From assembly GCF_900091625.1 (NCBI RefSeq), contig NZ_FMIC01000002.1:434001-498000 (forward strand): a stretch of DNA of 64,000 bases. Reading direction: 5' to 3'. The translations under genes and the position numbers were made by a program. Each line of letters begins with the position of its first letter. Positions within the stretch are counted from its first letter, which is position 1. This DNA is from Micromonospora peucetia (lineage in GTDB: Bacteria > Actinomycetota > Actinomycetes > Mycobacteriales > Micromonosporaceae). The notes under the pieces were generated by a model. It had not been told where the DNA came from. It did no database searches and saw nothing but the letters and a program-made list of their open reading frames with translations. This document shows, one piece after another, positions 17,213 to 25,915 of this stretch.

Positions 17213-18154
17213 TCACTCCGCGGCGGCGGTCGCCGGCTGCTCGGCCGGCTGGGCCTTCTCGGCCTGCGGGGTGGGCTCGGCCTGCGCAGCCGGCTCAGCC
17301 TGCGGGGTGGGCTCGGCCTGCGCAGCCGACTCAGCCTGCGCGGCGGGCTCGGCCTGCTCGTCGGCCTTCTTCGGCTCCTCGAGCAGCTCACGCTCCCACT
17401 CGGCCAGCGGCTCGTCGGTGGCGACGCCCGGCTCCGGCTTCTCGTCGCTGCCGCGACGACGGCCGGAACGGGCGATCAGGCCGTCGGCGACGGCGGCGGC
17501 CACGACCTTGGTCAGCAGCTCGGCCGAGCGGATCGCGTCGTCGTTGCCCGGGATCGGGAAGTCGACCTCGTCCGGGTCGCAGTTGGTGTCGAGCACCGCG
17601 ATCACCGGGATGCCCAGCTTGCGGGCCTCGTCGACGGCGATGTGCTCCTTCTTGGTGTCGACCACCCAGATCGCCGCCGGGAGCTTCTGCATGTCCCGCA
17701 GACCGCCGAGGGTGCGGGTCAGCTTGATCTTCTCGCGGGAGAGCTGCAGGGTCTCCTTCTTGGTGTACCCGGCGGCGGTGCCGCTCAGGTCACCCAGGGC
17801 CTCCAGCTCCTTCATCCGCTGAAGCCGCTTGTAGACCGTCTGGAAGTTGGTCAGCATGCCGCCAAGCCAGCGGTGGTTGACGTACGGCTGACCGACCCGG
17901 GTCGCCTGCTCCGCGATGGCCTCCTGGGCCTGCTTCTTGGTGCCGACGAAGAGGATGCTGCCACCCTCGGCGACGGTCCCACGAACGAACGCGTAGGCCT
18001 TCTCGATGTACTCGAGGGTCTGGCGCAGGTCGATGATGTAGATACCGTTGCGCTCCGTCATGATGAAACGCTTCATCTTCGGGTTCCAGCGCCGGGTCTG
18101 GTGCCCGAAGTGGACACCGCTTTCCAGCAGCTGACGCATGGTCACGACGGCCAT
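17213..18154 (-). CDS. rpsB: 30S ribosomal protein uS2
   Basis: 313 residues. The core ([17 protein letters not shown] through [17 protein letters not shown]) is standard uS2, about 245 residues. It is followed by a roughly 65-residue acidic Ala/Gln/Pro/Glu tail built of [16 protein letters not shown]-type repeats. ATG 18154 is preceded by GAGGAGT at good spacing; a more upstream start in frame lacks this. It is the first gene of rpsB-tsf. Confidence 0.97.
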   Translation of the reverse strand: MAVVTMRQLLESGVHFGHQTRRWNPKMKRFIMTERNGIYIIDLRQTLEYIEKAYAFVRGTVAEGGSILFVGTKKQAQEAIAEQATRVGQPYVNHRWLGGMLTNFQTVYKRLQRMKELEALGDLSGTAAGYTKKETLQLSREKIKLTRTLGGLRDMQKLPAAIWVVDTKKEHIAVDEARKLGIPVIAVLDTNCDPDEVDFPIPGNDDAIRSAELLTKVVAAAVADGLIARSGRRRGSDEKPEPGVATDEPLAEWERELLEEPKKADEQAEPAAQAESAAQAEPTPQAEPAAQAEPTPQAEKAQPAEQPATAAAE

Positions 18155-18271
18155 GGGGGTACTCCTCAAGATCCCTGGTTGTCACGCCCGGCCGGTGGCC
18201 GGGCGTCCTGGCGCCTGGTCGCCGACCCATGGTGGGCCCGACTCAGGATCGGGACCAGGGAGGTCGTCGCC

Positions 18272-18332
18272 CCACGACGATTCGTGGAGAGGGCACGCGA
18301 GGTCGACCGCACAAGGCGGTCGCCAGTCGACC
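18272..18332 (-). promoter_or_regulatory. Structured rpsB leader
   Basis: Two dyads lie upstream of rpsB: CCACGA/TCGTGG (18272-18277 with 18282-18287) and GGTCGAC/GTCGACC (18301-18307 with 18326-18332). They could fold in the 5' leader. A minus-strand TACACT (-10-like, complement of 18334-18339) is just upstream, with no good -35. uS2 autoregulation is known in bacteria, but I cannot show it here. Confidence 0.3.
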
Positions 18333-18340
18333 AGTGTACG

Positions 18341-18380
18341 CCCCTTCCCCGCCCCCGATGCCTCGGGTACGGGGAAGGGG
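18341..18380 (-). terminator. Terminator hairpin after the SGRF-repeat gene
   Basis: CCCCTTCCCCG (18341-18351) pairs perfectly with CGGGGAAGGGG (18370-18380); an inner CCCGA/TCGGG pair extends it. It lies about 77 bp past the stop of the gene ending at 18457 and insulates rpsB. Confidence 0.75.
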
Positions 18381-18456
18381 ATGAAACACTCATTTCCGAC
18401 ACTCGGCGCGGCCGCCCCGGTCCGCCGTCAGTCGGGCAGGCACTGACGGTCGGGGC

Positions 18457-19671
18457 TCAGCGGACAGCGAGAGCCGCGGCGACGAAGAGCACCAGGCCGA
18501 CGGTCAGGTACGCCGTCGGCGGGCGCAGCCAGCCCCGGCTCCCCTCCGCCAGCGACAGCCCGCCGGTGCGCAGCCCGTACAGGCCGATCGCGAAGAACGG
18601 CAGGCCGCAGACCAGGAAGATCCCCACCAGGGTGTCGGCGGCCGAGACCGGGTCACTGGTCACGCCGCTGAACAGCACCTGCATCGCGGGGACCTCGAAC
18701 ACCACTACCAGCAGGGTGAAGAGCGCGGCCAGCGCCGGCCGCCGGGTCCGGTAGACCCCGTCGCCCGCCGGTGGTCCCGGGTGCAGGGCGGGCACCGGTG
18801 GGTACACCGGCAACTCCCCCGCCGGAAGGTCGGCACGGGGGACGATCGGCGACATCGGCCCGGTCGGCATCTCCAGCGGGTGCGGGGGCTCGGCCGGCCG
18901 GGCGGGCTCGACGACCGGCGTCTCCACCGGGTTCGCCGCCTCGGCCGACCGGCCGGGCGCGACGATCGGATAGCCGCCCAGCGGGGCCGGGCGGGCCGAC
19001 TCCGCGCCCCGCTCGACGGGGCCCGCCCCGGCCAGGACGTCGACGCCCGACGTCGAGACCGCGTCGCGGGCCTCCCTGGATTCCCGGGCGGCCCGCCGGC
19101 CCGGACGATCGGCGGGCAGTTCCCCGGAGACGTCCGGATCCGCCTCGGCCCGGCGCGAGCGGCTCGCCCGGTATCCCTCGGTCTCCGACCGGGTGTCCCC
19201 GAGCGGCGGGACCGCGGCGAAGCGCCCCGAATCGGCCTCGCCGAACCTCGCGGGCTCCGGTCCGGTGACGGCGAACCGGCCGGAGTCCTCCGGGCCGCCG
19301 AAGCGACCCCGGTCGGCGTCGACGGGACCGATGGCGTCGACCGCGCCGAAACGGCCGGAGTCAGGCTCGACAGCCCTGAAGCGACCGGAATCGGGCTCGA
19401 CAGCGCCGAAACGACCCGAGTCGGGTTCCGTGGACGCAGCGAAGCGTCCCGGTTCGCCGCGCCGGGTCCCCGTGGAGTCCCCGTAGCGGCCGTCGTCCGC
19501 GGCGCGGCGCTGCTCGGGGGCGCTCCCGTCGTCGTCCCGATACCGGGTCTCGGCCGGGTCGCGCCAGTCCGCCTCCCCGTAGCCACGCTCGCGGTCGCGG
19601 TCGCGGTCGGCGGGATACCAGCGCGACTCCTGATCTTCGACAAAGTTCCGTCGTCCGTCCACGTCCGGCAC
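18457..19671 (-). CDS. Repeat-rich membrane protein, hypothetical
   Basis: 404 residues. The first 300 are disordered and rich in Arg, Asp, Pro and Gly, with about eight SGRFxAV-type units ([17 protein letters not shown] and relatives) around residues 85-170. Three hydrophobic segments follow at the C-terminus ([56 protein letters not shown]). I do not recognise a family beyond actinomycete proteins with long disordered N-termini. It is divergent from yraN. Confidence 0.7.
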   Translation of the reverse strand: MPDVDGRRNFVEDQESRWYPADRDRDRERGYGEADWRDPAETRYRDDDGSAPEQRRAADDGRYGDSTGTRRGEPGRFAASTEPDSGRFGAVEPDSGRFRAVEPDSGRFGAVDAIGPVDADRGRFGGPEDSGRFAVTGPEPARFGEADSGRFAAVPPLGDTRSETEGYRASRSRRAEADPDVSGELPADRPGRRAARESREARDAVSTSGVDVLAGAGPVERGAESARPAPLGGYPIVAPGRSAEAANPVETPVVEPARPAEPPHPLEMPTGPMSPIVPRADLPAGELPVYPPVPALHPGPPAGDGVYRTRRPALAALFTLLVVVFEVPAMQVLFSGVTSDPVSAADTLVGIFLVCGLPFFAIGLYGLRTGGLSLAEGSRGWLRPPTAYLTVGLVLFVAAALAVR

Positions 19672-19943
19672 CGTATGCGACCGGCTCCACGGACGCCATT
19701 CGCCCCCTGGGCACCCGCGATCCCGAGCGCCGGGTCACCGCGCGGCGACGGTCAGGAACCGTGGCGGCCGAGGCGGTCCAGTTCCGTGCTGAACCGCACG
19801 CAGTCCGTGGTGACGATCCACCACCCCCAGTCGCATAGCACACCGAGGGCATGATCGTCCGGTCGTCCACAGTCCGCCCGCCGTCCACAGATCCCGCAAC
19901 GCGGGGCGGCGGCTCCCCACCCGCAGGGGGCACCGTGCCGGGC
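19672..19943. other. Divergent gap before yraN
   Basis: This 272-bp region separates two divergent genes and should hold both promoters, but I see no clear -35/-10 pair. GTCCACA occurs at about 19864 and 19883; these are isolated DnaA-box-like words, not an origin. Confidence 0.35.
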
Positions 19944-20303
19944 ATGACGAAGCGGAACCAGGCGGTCGGCGCGTACGGCGAGCGGTGCGCCGTCCGGCAC
20001 CTGATCGGGGCGGGACTGCGCCCGGTGGCCCGGAACTGGCGCTGCCCGGCCGGAGAGATCGACATCATCGCCTGGGACGGGCCCGTGCTCGCCTTCTGCG
20101 AGGTGAAGACCCGCCGCACCGACGAGTTCGGTCCGCCGGCCGAGGCGGTCGTACCGGCCAAGGCCCGGCGGTTGCGCGGGCTCGCCGCCCGGTGGCTCGC
20201 CGACACCGGCACCACCGCCGACGAGGTGCGGTTCGACGTCATCTCGGTACGCCTCACCGGCGCCGGTCCCGCCCGCGTCGAGCACCTCAAGGGAGCGTTC
20301 TGA
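19944..20303 (+). CDS. yraN: UPF0102 family nuclease-fold protein YraN
   Basis: 119 residues with the restriction-endonuclease-like (PD-(D/E)xK) core: GEIDII (E38, D40) and FCEVKTRR (E53, K55). The family is conserved next to comM and dprA and is thought to act in DNA processing; its exact role is unknown. ATG 19944 gives the usual family length. It is first in a plus-strand run with comM, dprA and xerC, whereas the surrounding housekeeping genes are on the minus strand. Confidence 0.93.
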   Translation: MTKRNQAVGAYGERCAVRHLIGAGLRPVARNWRCPAGEIDIIAWDGPVLAFCEVKTRRTDEFGPPAEAVVPAKARRLRGLAARWLADTGTTADEVRFDVISVRLTGAGPARVEHLKGAF

Positions 20304-20357
20304 GATGGCCGGACATGACATGACCAGATCCGCCGTCGAGGGCCGGCGGGTGACGTC

Positions 20358-21878
20358 GTGAGCTACGCGAAGGTGCTCTGCGTGGGCCTGGTCGGCGTCA
20401 CCGGGCACCTCGTGGAGGTCGAGGCCGACCTGGCTGCCGGCCTGCCGGCGGTGGTCATCTCGGGACTGCCGGACACCGCTCTGCACGAGGCCCGGGACCG
20501 GGTCCGCGCGGCCGTGGTCAACTCCGGTCAGCGGTGGCCCAACCGACGGATCACCCTCAACCTGCTGCCGGCCGACCTACCGAAGTTCGGCTCCGCCTTC
20601 GACCTGGCAATCGCGGCGGCCCTGCTGGGCGGCTCCGGCGAGCTGCCGCTGCTGCCGCTGGAACACGTGGTGGTCTTGGGCGAGCTGGGCCTCGACGGCA
20701 CGGTCCGCCCGGTGCGCGGCGTGCTGCCGATGGTCGCCGCCGCCGCCCGGGCCGGCGTCGGCAAGGTGATCGTCCCGGCCGGCAACGCCGCCGAGGCGGC
20801 GGTCGTTCCCGGGGTCCGGGTCCGGGCGGTCGACACGCTGCACCGGCTGGTCAGCTTCATCCGCGACGGCTCGCCCCTGATCGAGCCGGCGTCGGACGAG
20901 GTGCCACCGGACGGCGGTGGGCCCGACCTGGCCGAGGTCGCCGGGCAGGGGCTGGGCAGAAGGGCGCTGGAGGTGGCCGCCGCGGGCGGGCACCACCTGG
21001 CGCTGGTCGGGCCGCCGGGCGCCGGCAAGACCATGCTCGCCGAGCGCCTGCCGTCGATCATGCCCGAGCTGGACGACGAGGCCGCGCTGGAGGTCACGGC
21101 GTTGCACTCGATCGCCGGGCTGCTGCCGCCCGGCGGCCGGTTGCTGCGCCGCCCGCCGTTCCAGGCACCCCACCACACGGCGACGGTGCCGTCGCTGGTC
21201 GGTGGCGGCTCCGGGCTGGCCCGCCCCGGCGCGATCTCCCTCGCCCACCGGGGCGTGCTCTTCCTCGACGAGGCGCCCGAGTTCAGCAGGGGGGCGTTGG
21301 AGGCGCTGCGTCAGCCGCTGGAGAACGGCCGGGTCCGGCTGGCCCGCAGCCGCGGCGGCGCCGAATACCCGGCCCGTACGCAGCTGGTGCTGGCGGCCAA
21401 CCCCTGCCCGTGCGCCAAGCCGGCCGGTGACGCCTACTGCGAGTGCCCACCGCAGGCCCGGCGGCGCTACCTCAGCCGCCTCTCCGGCCCGTTGCTGGAC
21501 CGGATCGACGTGCAGGTGAAGCTGCCACCCCTCCGGGCGGCCGAGCTGATGGAGGCCGCGGTGGACAGCGAGGCCTCCGCCACCGTCGCCGCTCGGGTGG
21601 CGGTCGCCCGGCAGGCGGCAGCCGCGCGCTGGGCGGTGCTCGGCCGCCGGCTCAACGCCGAGATACCCGGCCCGCACCTGCGCCGCCCGCCGTGGCGGCT
21701 GCCCGGGCCGGACACCGCCGAGCTACGGGCCCGGCTGGACTCCGGATCGCTGTCGGCCCGTGGTTTCGACCGGATCATCCGCCTGGCCTGGACGATCGCG
21801 GACCTGGACGGTCGGGACCGGCCCGACCGCGAGGACGTCCGGGAGGCCATCCAACTGAGGACGGGGGACGCGACGTGA
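20358..21878 (+). CDS. comM: YifB/ComM family AAA+ Mg-chelatase-like ATPase
   Basis: 506 residues. The N-terminal Lon-protease-like fold domain (SYAKVLCVGLVG) is followed by the AAA+ module: Walker A GPPGAGKT at about 218-225, Walker B VLFLDEAPEF near 300, and the Cys-rich NPCPCAKPAGDAYCECPP at about 348-365. ComM is a hexameric helicase that helps branch migration during integration of DNA taken up by transformation. It begins with GTG and its stop overlaps the dprA GTG by four bases, so translation is coupled. Confidence 0.95.
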   Translation: MSYAKVLCVGLVGVTGHLVEVEADLAAGLPAVVISGLPDTALHEARDRVRAAVVNSGQRWPNRRITLNLLPADLPKFGSAFDLAIAAALLGGSGELPLLPLEHVVVLGELGLDGTVRPVRGVLPMVAAAARAGVGKVIVPAGNAAEAAVVPGVRVRAVDTLHRLVSFIRDGSPLIEPASDEVPPDGGGPDLAEVAGQGLGRRALEVAAAGGHHLALVGPPGAGKTMLAERLPSIMPELDDEAALEVTALHSIAGLLPPGGRLLRRPPFQAPHHTATVPSLVGGGSGLARPGAISLAHRGVLFLDEAPEFSRGALEALRQPLENGRVRLARSRGGAEYPARTQLVLAANPCPCAKPAGDAYCECPPQARRRYLSRLSGPLLDRIDVQVKLPPLRAAELMEAAVDSEASATVAARVAVARQAAAARWAVLGRRLNAEIPGPHLRRPPWRLPGPDTAELRARLDSGSLSARGFDRIIRLAWTIADLDGRDRPDREDVREAIQLRTGDAT

Positions 21879-23083
21879 GCACAGACGAGGAAACACTGGC
21901 CCGGGTGGCGCTGACCTGGCTCGCCGAGCCGGGCACCCGGTCGGTGCACCGGCTGGTCGACCGGCTCGGCCCGGTGGCGGCGCTCGACCTGCTGCTCGAC
22001 GGGGGCGCGCCGGAGGAGACGCTACGCAACACCGTGACCGCTCGCTGCGCCGCCGGCGATGCCCAGGCCGTCGCGGCCGAGGCGCTGGCCCGCACGGACC
22101 GGCTCGGTGCCCGGATCGTCGTCCCCGGCGACGACGAGTGGCCCGTCCGGGTCGACGAGCTACGCCGGCTCCGGCTGCCCGGCGCGTACCGGCGGGTGGA
22201 CGTCGAGACCGCTCCCCCGCTCTGCTTCTGGGTGCGCGGCTCGTGGCCGCTCGGAGAGGCGTTCGACCGCTCCGTGGCGGTCGTCGGGGCCCGGGCCGCC
22301 ACCGGGTACGGCACGCATGTCGCCACCGAGCTCGGCTACGGGCTCGCCGACCGGGACTGGACCGTCGTCTCGGGCGGCGCCTTCGGCATCGACGCCGCGG
22401 CCCACCGGGGCGCGCTCAACGCCAGCGGCGTCACCGTGGCCGTGCTCGCCTGCGGCGTGGACCGCCCGTACCCGATGGGCAACGCGGCACTGTTCGACCG
22501 GATCGCCGACACCGGGTTGCTGGTCAGCGAGTGGATGCCCGGAGCCGAACCGCTCAGGCCCCGGTTCCTCATCCGCAATCGGGTGATCGCGGCCGGCACC
22601 CTCGGCACGGTGCTGGTGGAGGCCGCCGCCCGCAGCGGCGCCACGCAGACCACCCACCGGGCGCTCGCCCTGGACAAACCCAGCATGGTGGTGCCCGGTC
22701 CGGTCACGTCGGCGATGTCCGTCGGCGCCCACGAGATGCTGCGGGAGCGTCCGAAGGCTCGACTGGTGACGGGGGTCGCGCAGGTGCTGGAGGAGGTCGG
22801 GCGGATCGGCGACCTGGCACCCGTACCGCGCGGACCGCAGCGGCCGGTCGACCTGCTCGACGACGACGCACGGGCCGTCGTCGAGGCGTTGCCCCGCCGG
22901 GGCGTGGTGGGCGTGGACGTCCTCGCCGCACGGGCCGGAGTGCCTGTCCGTACCGCGCTCCGGAAGCTGTCGATGCTGGAGGAGCTGACCCTGGTGCTCC
23001 GCCGCGAGGACGGGTACGCCCTCGCGCCGCCGCCCGCCAAAGAGGCGACCAGCACGCCACCGGCGACGCCGGAGGACCAGTGA
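21875..23083 (+). CDS. dprA: DNA-processing protein DprA
   Basis: 402 residues. DprA binds incoming single-stranded DNA and loads RecA in natural transformation. The Rossmann-like core is clear: SVAVVGARAATGYG at about 133-146 and VVSGGAFGIDAAAHRGAL, then LLVSEWMPG and FLIRNRVIAA. A C-terminal winged-helix domain (VDVLAARAGVPVRTALRKL) is also present. GTG 21875 overlaps the comM stop (GTGA). The wider competence machinery is not in this window. Confidence 0.95.
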   Translation: MSTDEETLARVALTWLAEPGTRSVHRLVDRLGPVAALDLLLDGGAPEETLRNTVTARCAAGDAQAVAAEALARTDRLGARIVVPGDDEWPVRVDELRRLRLPGAYRRVDVETAPPLCFWVRGSWPLGEAFDRSVAVVGARAATGYGTHVATELGYGLADRDWTVVSGGAFGIDAAAHRGALNASGVTVAVLACGVDRPYPMGNAALFDRIADTGLLVSEWMPGAEPLRPRFLIRNRVIAAGTLGTVLVEAAARSGATQTTHRALALDKPSMVVPGPVTSAMSVGAHEMLRERPKARLVTGVAQVLEEVGRIGDLAPVPRGPQRPVDLLDDDARAVVEALPRRGVVGVDVLAARAGVPVRTALRKLSMLEELTLVLRREDGYALAPPPAKEATSTPPATPEDQ

Positions 23084-23090
23084 GCAGCGG

Positions 23091-23281
23091 TCAGTCACCC
23101 TCGAAACGAATCTCCATCGCGCGGTCCTCCCGGCGGGGACCACCAGCTCGCCGACCGGGTCCACCCGGTCGAGCAGCGGGGTACGCCCGGCCCCACGGGC
23201 CCACCTGACGAGGTTCAGCAGCACGTCGTCGGGATCGGGCAGCACCTCGGTCGGCACGGCCCGGCGTCCTGCCGGGGTCAC
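23091..23281 (-). pseudogene. Broken small gene, hypothetical
   Basis: From GTG 23281 the minus strand reads about 50 protein-like residues, including TEVLPDPDDVLLNLVRWA and GRTPLLDRVDPVGELVVP. The frame then runs on into dprA antisense without a stop. Near 23130 the next frame ends plausibly as REDRAMEIRFEGD and a TGA at 23093-23091. I vaguely recall actinobacterial small proteins of about 100 residues starting and ending in this way. The simplest reading is one gene with an internal deletion or frameshift. An 8-bp gap separates it from the dprA stop. Confidence 0.45.
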
Positions 23282-23506
23282 CAGTCGACCGTAGGCTGGT
23301 CCCGTGCCGCCCGAGGATCCGCCGCCCACCGTCGCCACGACCTCGACCCGCACCGCCACGCCCGCAGGTCGACCGTCATCCACCGTCGCCACAGCCACAG
23401 CCACGGCCACGGCCCGCACCGCCGCCCCCGCAGGTCGGCCTGTTGGGGCGGCGGCACTCCCGCGAGGCGCACCGGTCGCCCGGCGGATGGCTGCGAGGGA
23501 GCCGCG
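23282..23506. other. Low-complexity region upstream of xerC
   Basis: This stretch has simple GCCACR hexamer repeats (about 23388-23415) and an open plus-strand frame from 23304 whose Ala/Thr/Pro composition looks non-natural. It ends in the xerC ribosome-binding site GAGGGAG. I call no gene here. Confidence 0.4.
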
Positions 23507-24610
23507 GTGAGCCGGAAGACGAACGGCACCCGGGCGACCCACGAGGGTCTCCCACCGGCGATGCGCGAGGTGGTGGACGACTTCGCCGGGCACCTGGCCG
23601 GGGTGCGCAACCGGTCCGCCCACACCGTCCGCGCGTACGTCGGTGACGTGGTGTCGCTGCTGGAACACGCCCGCCGGATGGGCTGCGCCGAACTGCCGGA
23701 GCTGGACCTCGCCGTGCTGCGCAGTTGGCTGGCGAAGCAGCGGACGACGGGGGCGGCGCGGACGACGCTCGCCCGCCGGGCGGCCTCGGCGCGGACGTTC
23801 AGCGCGTGGGCGCACCGCTGCGGGCTGCTCCCCGCCGACGTGGCCGGCACCCTGTCCAGCCCGCGCGCCCACCGGGACCTGCCGACCGTGCTGCGCGCCG
23901 ACCAGGCCGCCGCCCTGGTCGAGGCGCCGGGCCGGTTCGCCCCGTTCACCCCGCGCGTGCCGCCGTCGCCACCCATCGGGAGCGACTCCCGGGCGGCACC
24001 ACCCGGCGAGCACGGCTCCCGTCCGACGGCACCCATCGGGAACGACTCCCGGGCGACGCCGCCAGGGTCGTCGGGCTTCCCCGGTGCGGCTGACGGGGTC
24101 GCCGAGGCGGTGCCGCTGCGGGACCGGGCGCTGCTGGAGCTGCTCTACGGCACGGGGGTGCGGATCAGCGAGGCGTGCGGTCTCGACGTCGCCGACGTCG
24201 ACCACGGGCGACGGGTCGTGCGGGTGTTCGGCAAGGGCAGCCGGGAACGCGCCGTCCCGTACGGGGTGCCGGCGCAGCGGGCGCTCGACGAGTGGCTCCG
24301 CCACGGCCGGCCGGCACTGGCCGCACCGCACTCCCGCGACGCGCTGCTGCTCGGCGCCCGCGGCGGACGGCTCAACCCGACGACGGCACGACGGATCGTC
24401 AGCGGGTATGCCGAAGCTGCCGGCCTGCCTCCGGTCAGCCCGCACGGGCTGCGGCACTCGGCGGCCACCCACCTGCTCGAGGGCGGCGCGGACCTGCGGG
24501 CGGTGCAGGAGCTGCTGGGGCACTCGTCCCTGGCGAGTACCCAGATCTACACCCACGTGTCGGTGGAGCGGCTCCGCGCCGCCTACCGTCAGGCCCACCC
24601 GCGCGCCTGA
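23507..24610 (+). CDS. xerC: XerC-like tyrosine recombinase with an inserted linker
   Basis: 367 residues, about 60 more than usual XerC. The N-terminal core-binding domain (residues 17-140) and C-terminal catalytic domain are complete: Arg in GVRISEACGL, Lys in FGKGSRERAVP, HGLRHSAATHLL (His and Arg), His in LGHSS and the nucleophile Tyr in TQIYTH. Between the domains is a 50-residue Ser/Pro/Gly-rich insert (about 149-202) encoded by a 60-bp-period repeat. XerC resolves chromosome dimers at dif with XerD. Position after dprA matches other actinobacteria. GTG 23507 has GAGGGAG upstream. Confidence 0.9.
   Translation: MSRKTNGTRATHEGLPPAMREVVDDFAGHLAGVRNRSAHTVRAYVGDVVSLLEHARRMGCAELPELDLAVLRSWLAKQRTTGAARTTLARRAASARTFSAWAHRCGLLPADVAGTLSSPRAHRDLPTVLRADQAAALVEAPGRFAPFTPRVPPSPPIGSDSRAAPPGEHGSRPTAPIGNDSRATPPGSSGFPGAADGVAEAVPLRDRALLELLYGTGVRISEACGLDVADVDHGRRVVRVFGKGSRERAVPYGVPAQRALDEWLRHGRPALAAPHSRDALLLGARGGRLNPTTARRIVSGYAEAAGLPPVSPHGLRHSAATHLLEGGADLRAVQELLGHSSLASTQIYTHVSVERLRAAYRQAHPRA
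23971..24055. repeat. 60-bp-period repeat inside xerC
   Basis: 23971-23995 and 24031-24055 are 25-bp copies with one difference, exactly 60 bp apart, encoding PIGSDSRA and PIGNDSRA. Each copy contains the small palindrome CGGGAGCGACTCCCG or its variant. They fall in the linker between the two recombinase domains. Confidence 0.85.
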
Positions 24611-24721
24611 GACCAGCCGCCCCGGAGGACACCCCGACGGGGCGATGCCCCACGGACGGGCAGCCGCCGACAGCATCCGGGGATCGTCCGCGAGGAACGG
24701 CGGCGGAGATCGACCGGTCGC

Positions 24722-24734
24722 TACGATCACCGGG
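24722..24734 (+). promoter_or_regulatory. -10 box for leaderless aminotransferase mRNA
   Basis: TACGAT at 24722-24727 is six bases before GTG 24734, with no ribosome-binding site between. A leaderless transcript is likely. Confidence 0.5.
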
Positions 24735-25915
24735 TGAGCCTCCCGCAGCCGCCCGAGCCGATCGCGGCAGCCCGCCTGCTCTTCTCGCTGGACCCGGCGG
24801 TCAGCCACCTTAACCACGGCTCGTTCGGTGCGGTGCCGATCGCCGTGCAGCGGGCCCAGCAGCGGCTGCGCGACGAGATGGAGGCCAACCCGCTGCGCTT
24901 CTTCACGCAGGGCCTGGTCGACCGGATCGCCCACACCCGCCGGCACCTGGCCGGTTTCCTGGGTGCCGACCCGGACGGCACCGCCCTGGTCCCGAACGCC
25001 ACCACCGGCGTGGCGATGGTGCTCCAGTCGCTCGGCCTGCGCCCCGGCGACGAGGTGCTCACCACCGACCACGGTTACGGCGCGGTCGGCCTCTCCATCG
25101 CCCGGGAGTGCCGGCGTACGGGGGCGGTCACCCGCGCGTTGCCGGTCCCGTTGGCCGCCGCGGACGAGGAGATCGTCCAGATCGTCCGTGCCGGGCTGCG
25201 ACCCGGCCGCACCAGGCTGCTCGTCGTGGACCAGCTCACCTCGGCCACCGCCCGCCTCTTCCCCGTTGCCGCGATCGTCGGCGTGGCCCGGGAACACGGG
25301 ATACCGGTCCTCGTCGACGCCGCGCACGCCCCGGGCATGCTTCCGACACCGGTGGGCGACGTCGGCGCCGACTTCTGGGTGGGCAACCTGCACAAGTGGG
25401 CGTACGCGCCGCGCGGCACGGCCGTGCTGGCGGTCGCCCCGCCGTGGCGGGAGCGGATCGAGCCGCTGGTCGTCTCCTGGGAGCAGGAGTCGGGGTTCCC
25501 CGGCCGGGTCGAGTGGGCGGCGACGCAGGACTACACGGGCTGGCTGGCTGCGCCGGTGGGCCTGTTCACGCTGCGCAGCCTCGATATCGACCGGGTACGC
25601 GGGCACAACGCCGCGCTGGCGGCGTACGGCCAGCGGGTGCTGGGGGACGCGCTCGGGGTGGCCCCCGCCGACCTGCCGGACCCCGGCGGACCCGGGGTCG
25701 CCATGCGGATCGTCCCGTTGCCGCCGGGTCTGGGCACCACGCTCGACGCGGCGCGGGCGCTGCGGGAACGGATCGCCGGGCGGCTCGCCACCGAGGTCGC
25801 CGTCATGGCCTGGAACGGACGGGGCTGGCTGCGGCTCTGCGCCCAGGTCTACAACACCCCGGACGAGTACGAGCGGCTCTCGGTGCGGCTTCCCCCGCTG
25901 CTCGCCCAGCGTTGA
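24734..25915 (+). CDS. Class V aminotransferase, isopenicillin-N-epimerase-like
   Basis: 393 residues, PLP-dependent fold type I. It starts with the family pattern LDPAVSHLNHGSFGAVP and has VLVDAAHAPGMLP (the Asp that contacts the PLP ring) and the Schiff-base Lys in GNLHKWAYAPRG (K221). It resembles CefD-like epimerases and cysteine-desulfurase relatives. No beta-lactam genes are nearby, so the substrate is unknown. The 3' end overlaps the convergent M23 gene. Confidence 0.85.
   Translation: MSLPQPPEPIAAARLLFSLDPAVSHLNHGSFGAVPIAVQRAQQRLRDEMEANPLRFFTQGLVDRIAHTRRHLAGFLGADPDGTALVPNATTGVAMVLQSLGLRPGDEVLTTDHGYGAVGLSIARECRRTGAVTRALPVPLAAADEEIVQIVRAGLRPGRTRLLVVDQLTSATARLFPVAAIVGVAREHGIPVLVDAAHAPGMLPTPVGDVGADFWVGNLHKWAYAPRGTAVLAVAPPWRERIEPLVVSWEQESGFPGRVEWAATQDYTGWLAAPVGLFTLRSLDIDRVRGHNAALAAYGQRVLGDALGVAPADLPDPGGPGVAMRIVPLPPGLGTTLDAARALRERIAGRLATEVAVMAWNGRGWLRLCAQVYNTPDEYERLSVRLPPLLAQR

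Noticed and set aside
19860..19892. Two GTCCACA words like DnaA boxes
   Set aside because: Only two partial matches, no cluster, no AT-rich region and no dnaA or dnaN nearby.
23304..23510. 68-codon frame before xerC
   Set aside because: Thr/Ala/Pro simple-sequence translation from GCCACR repeats, no ribosome-binding site.
24734..25915. Beta-lactam biosynthesis gene (cefD)
   Set aside because: Only the class V aminotransferase fold is shared; no other pathway gene is present.
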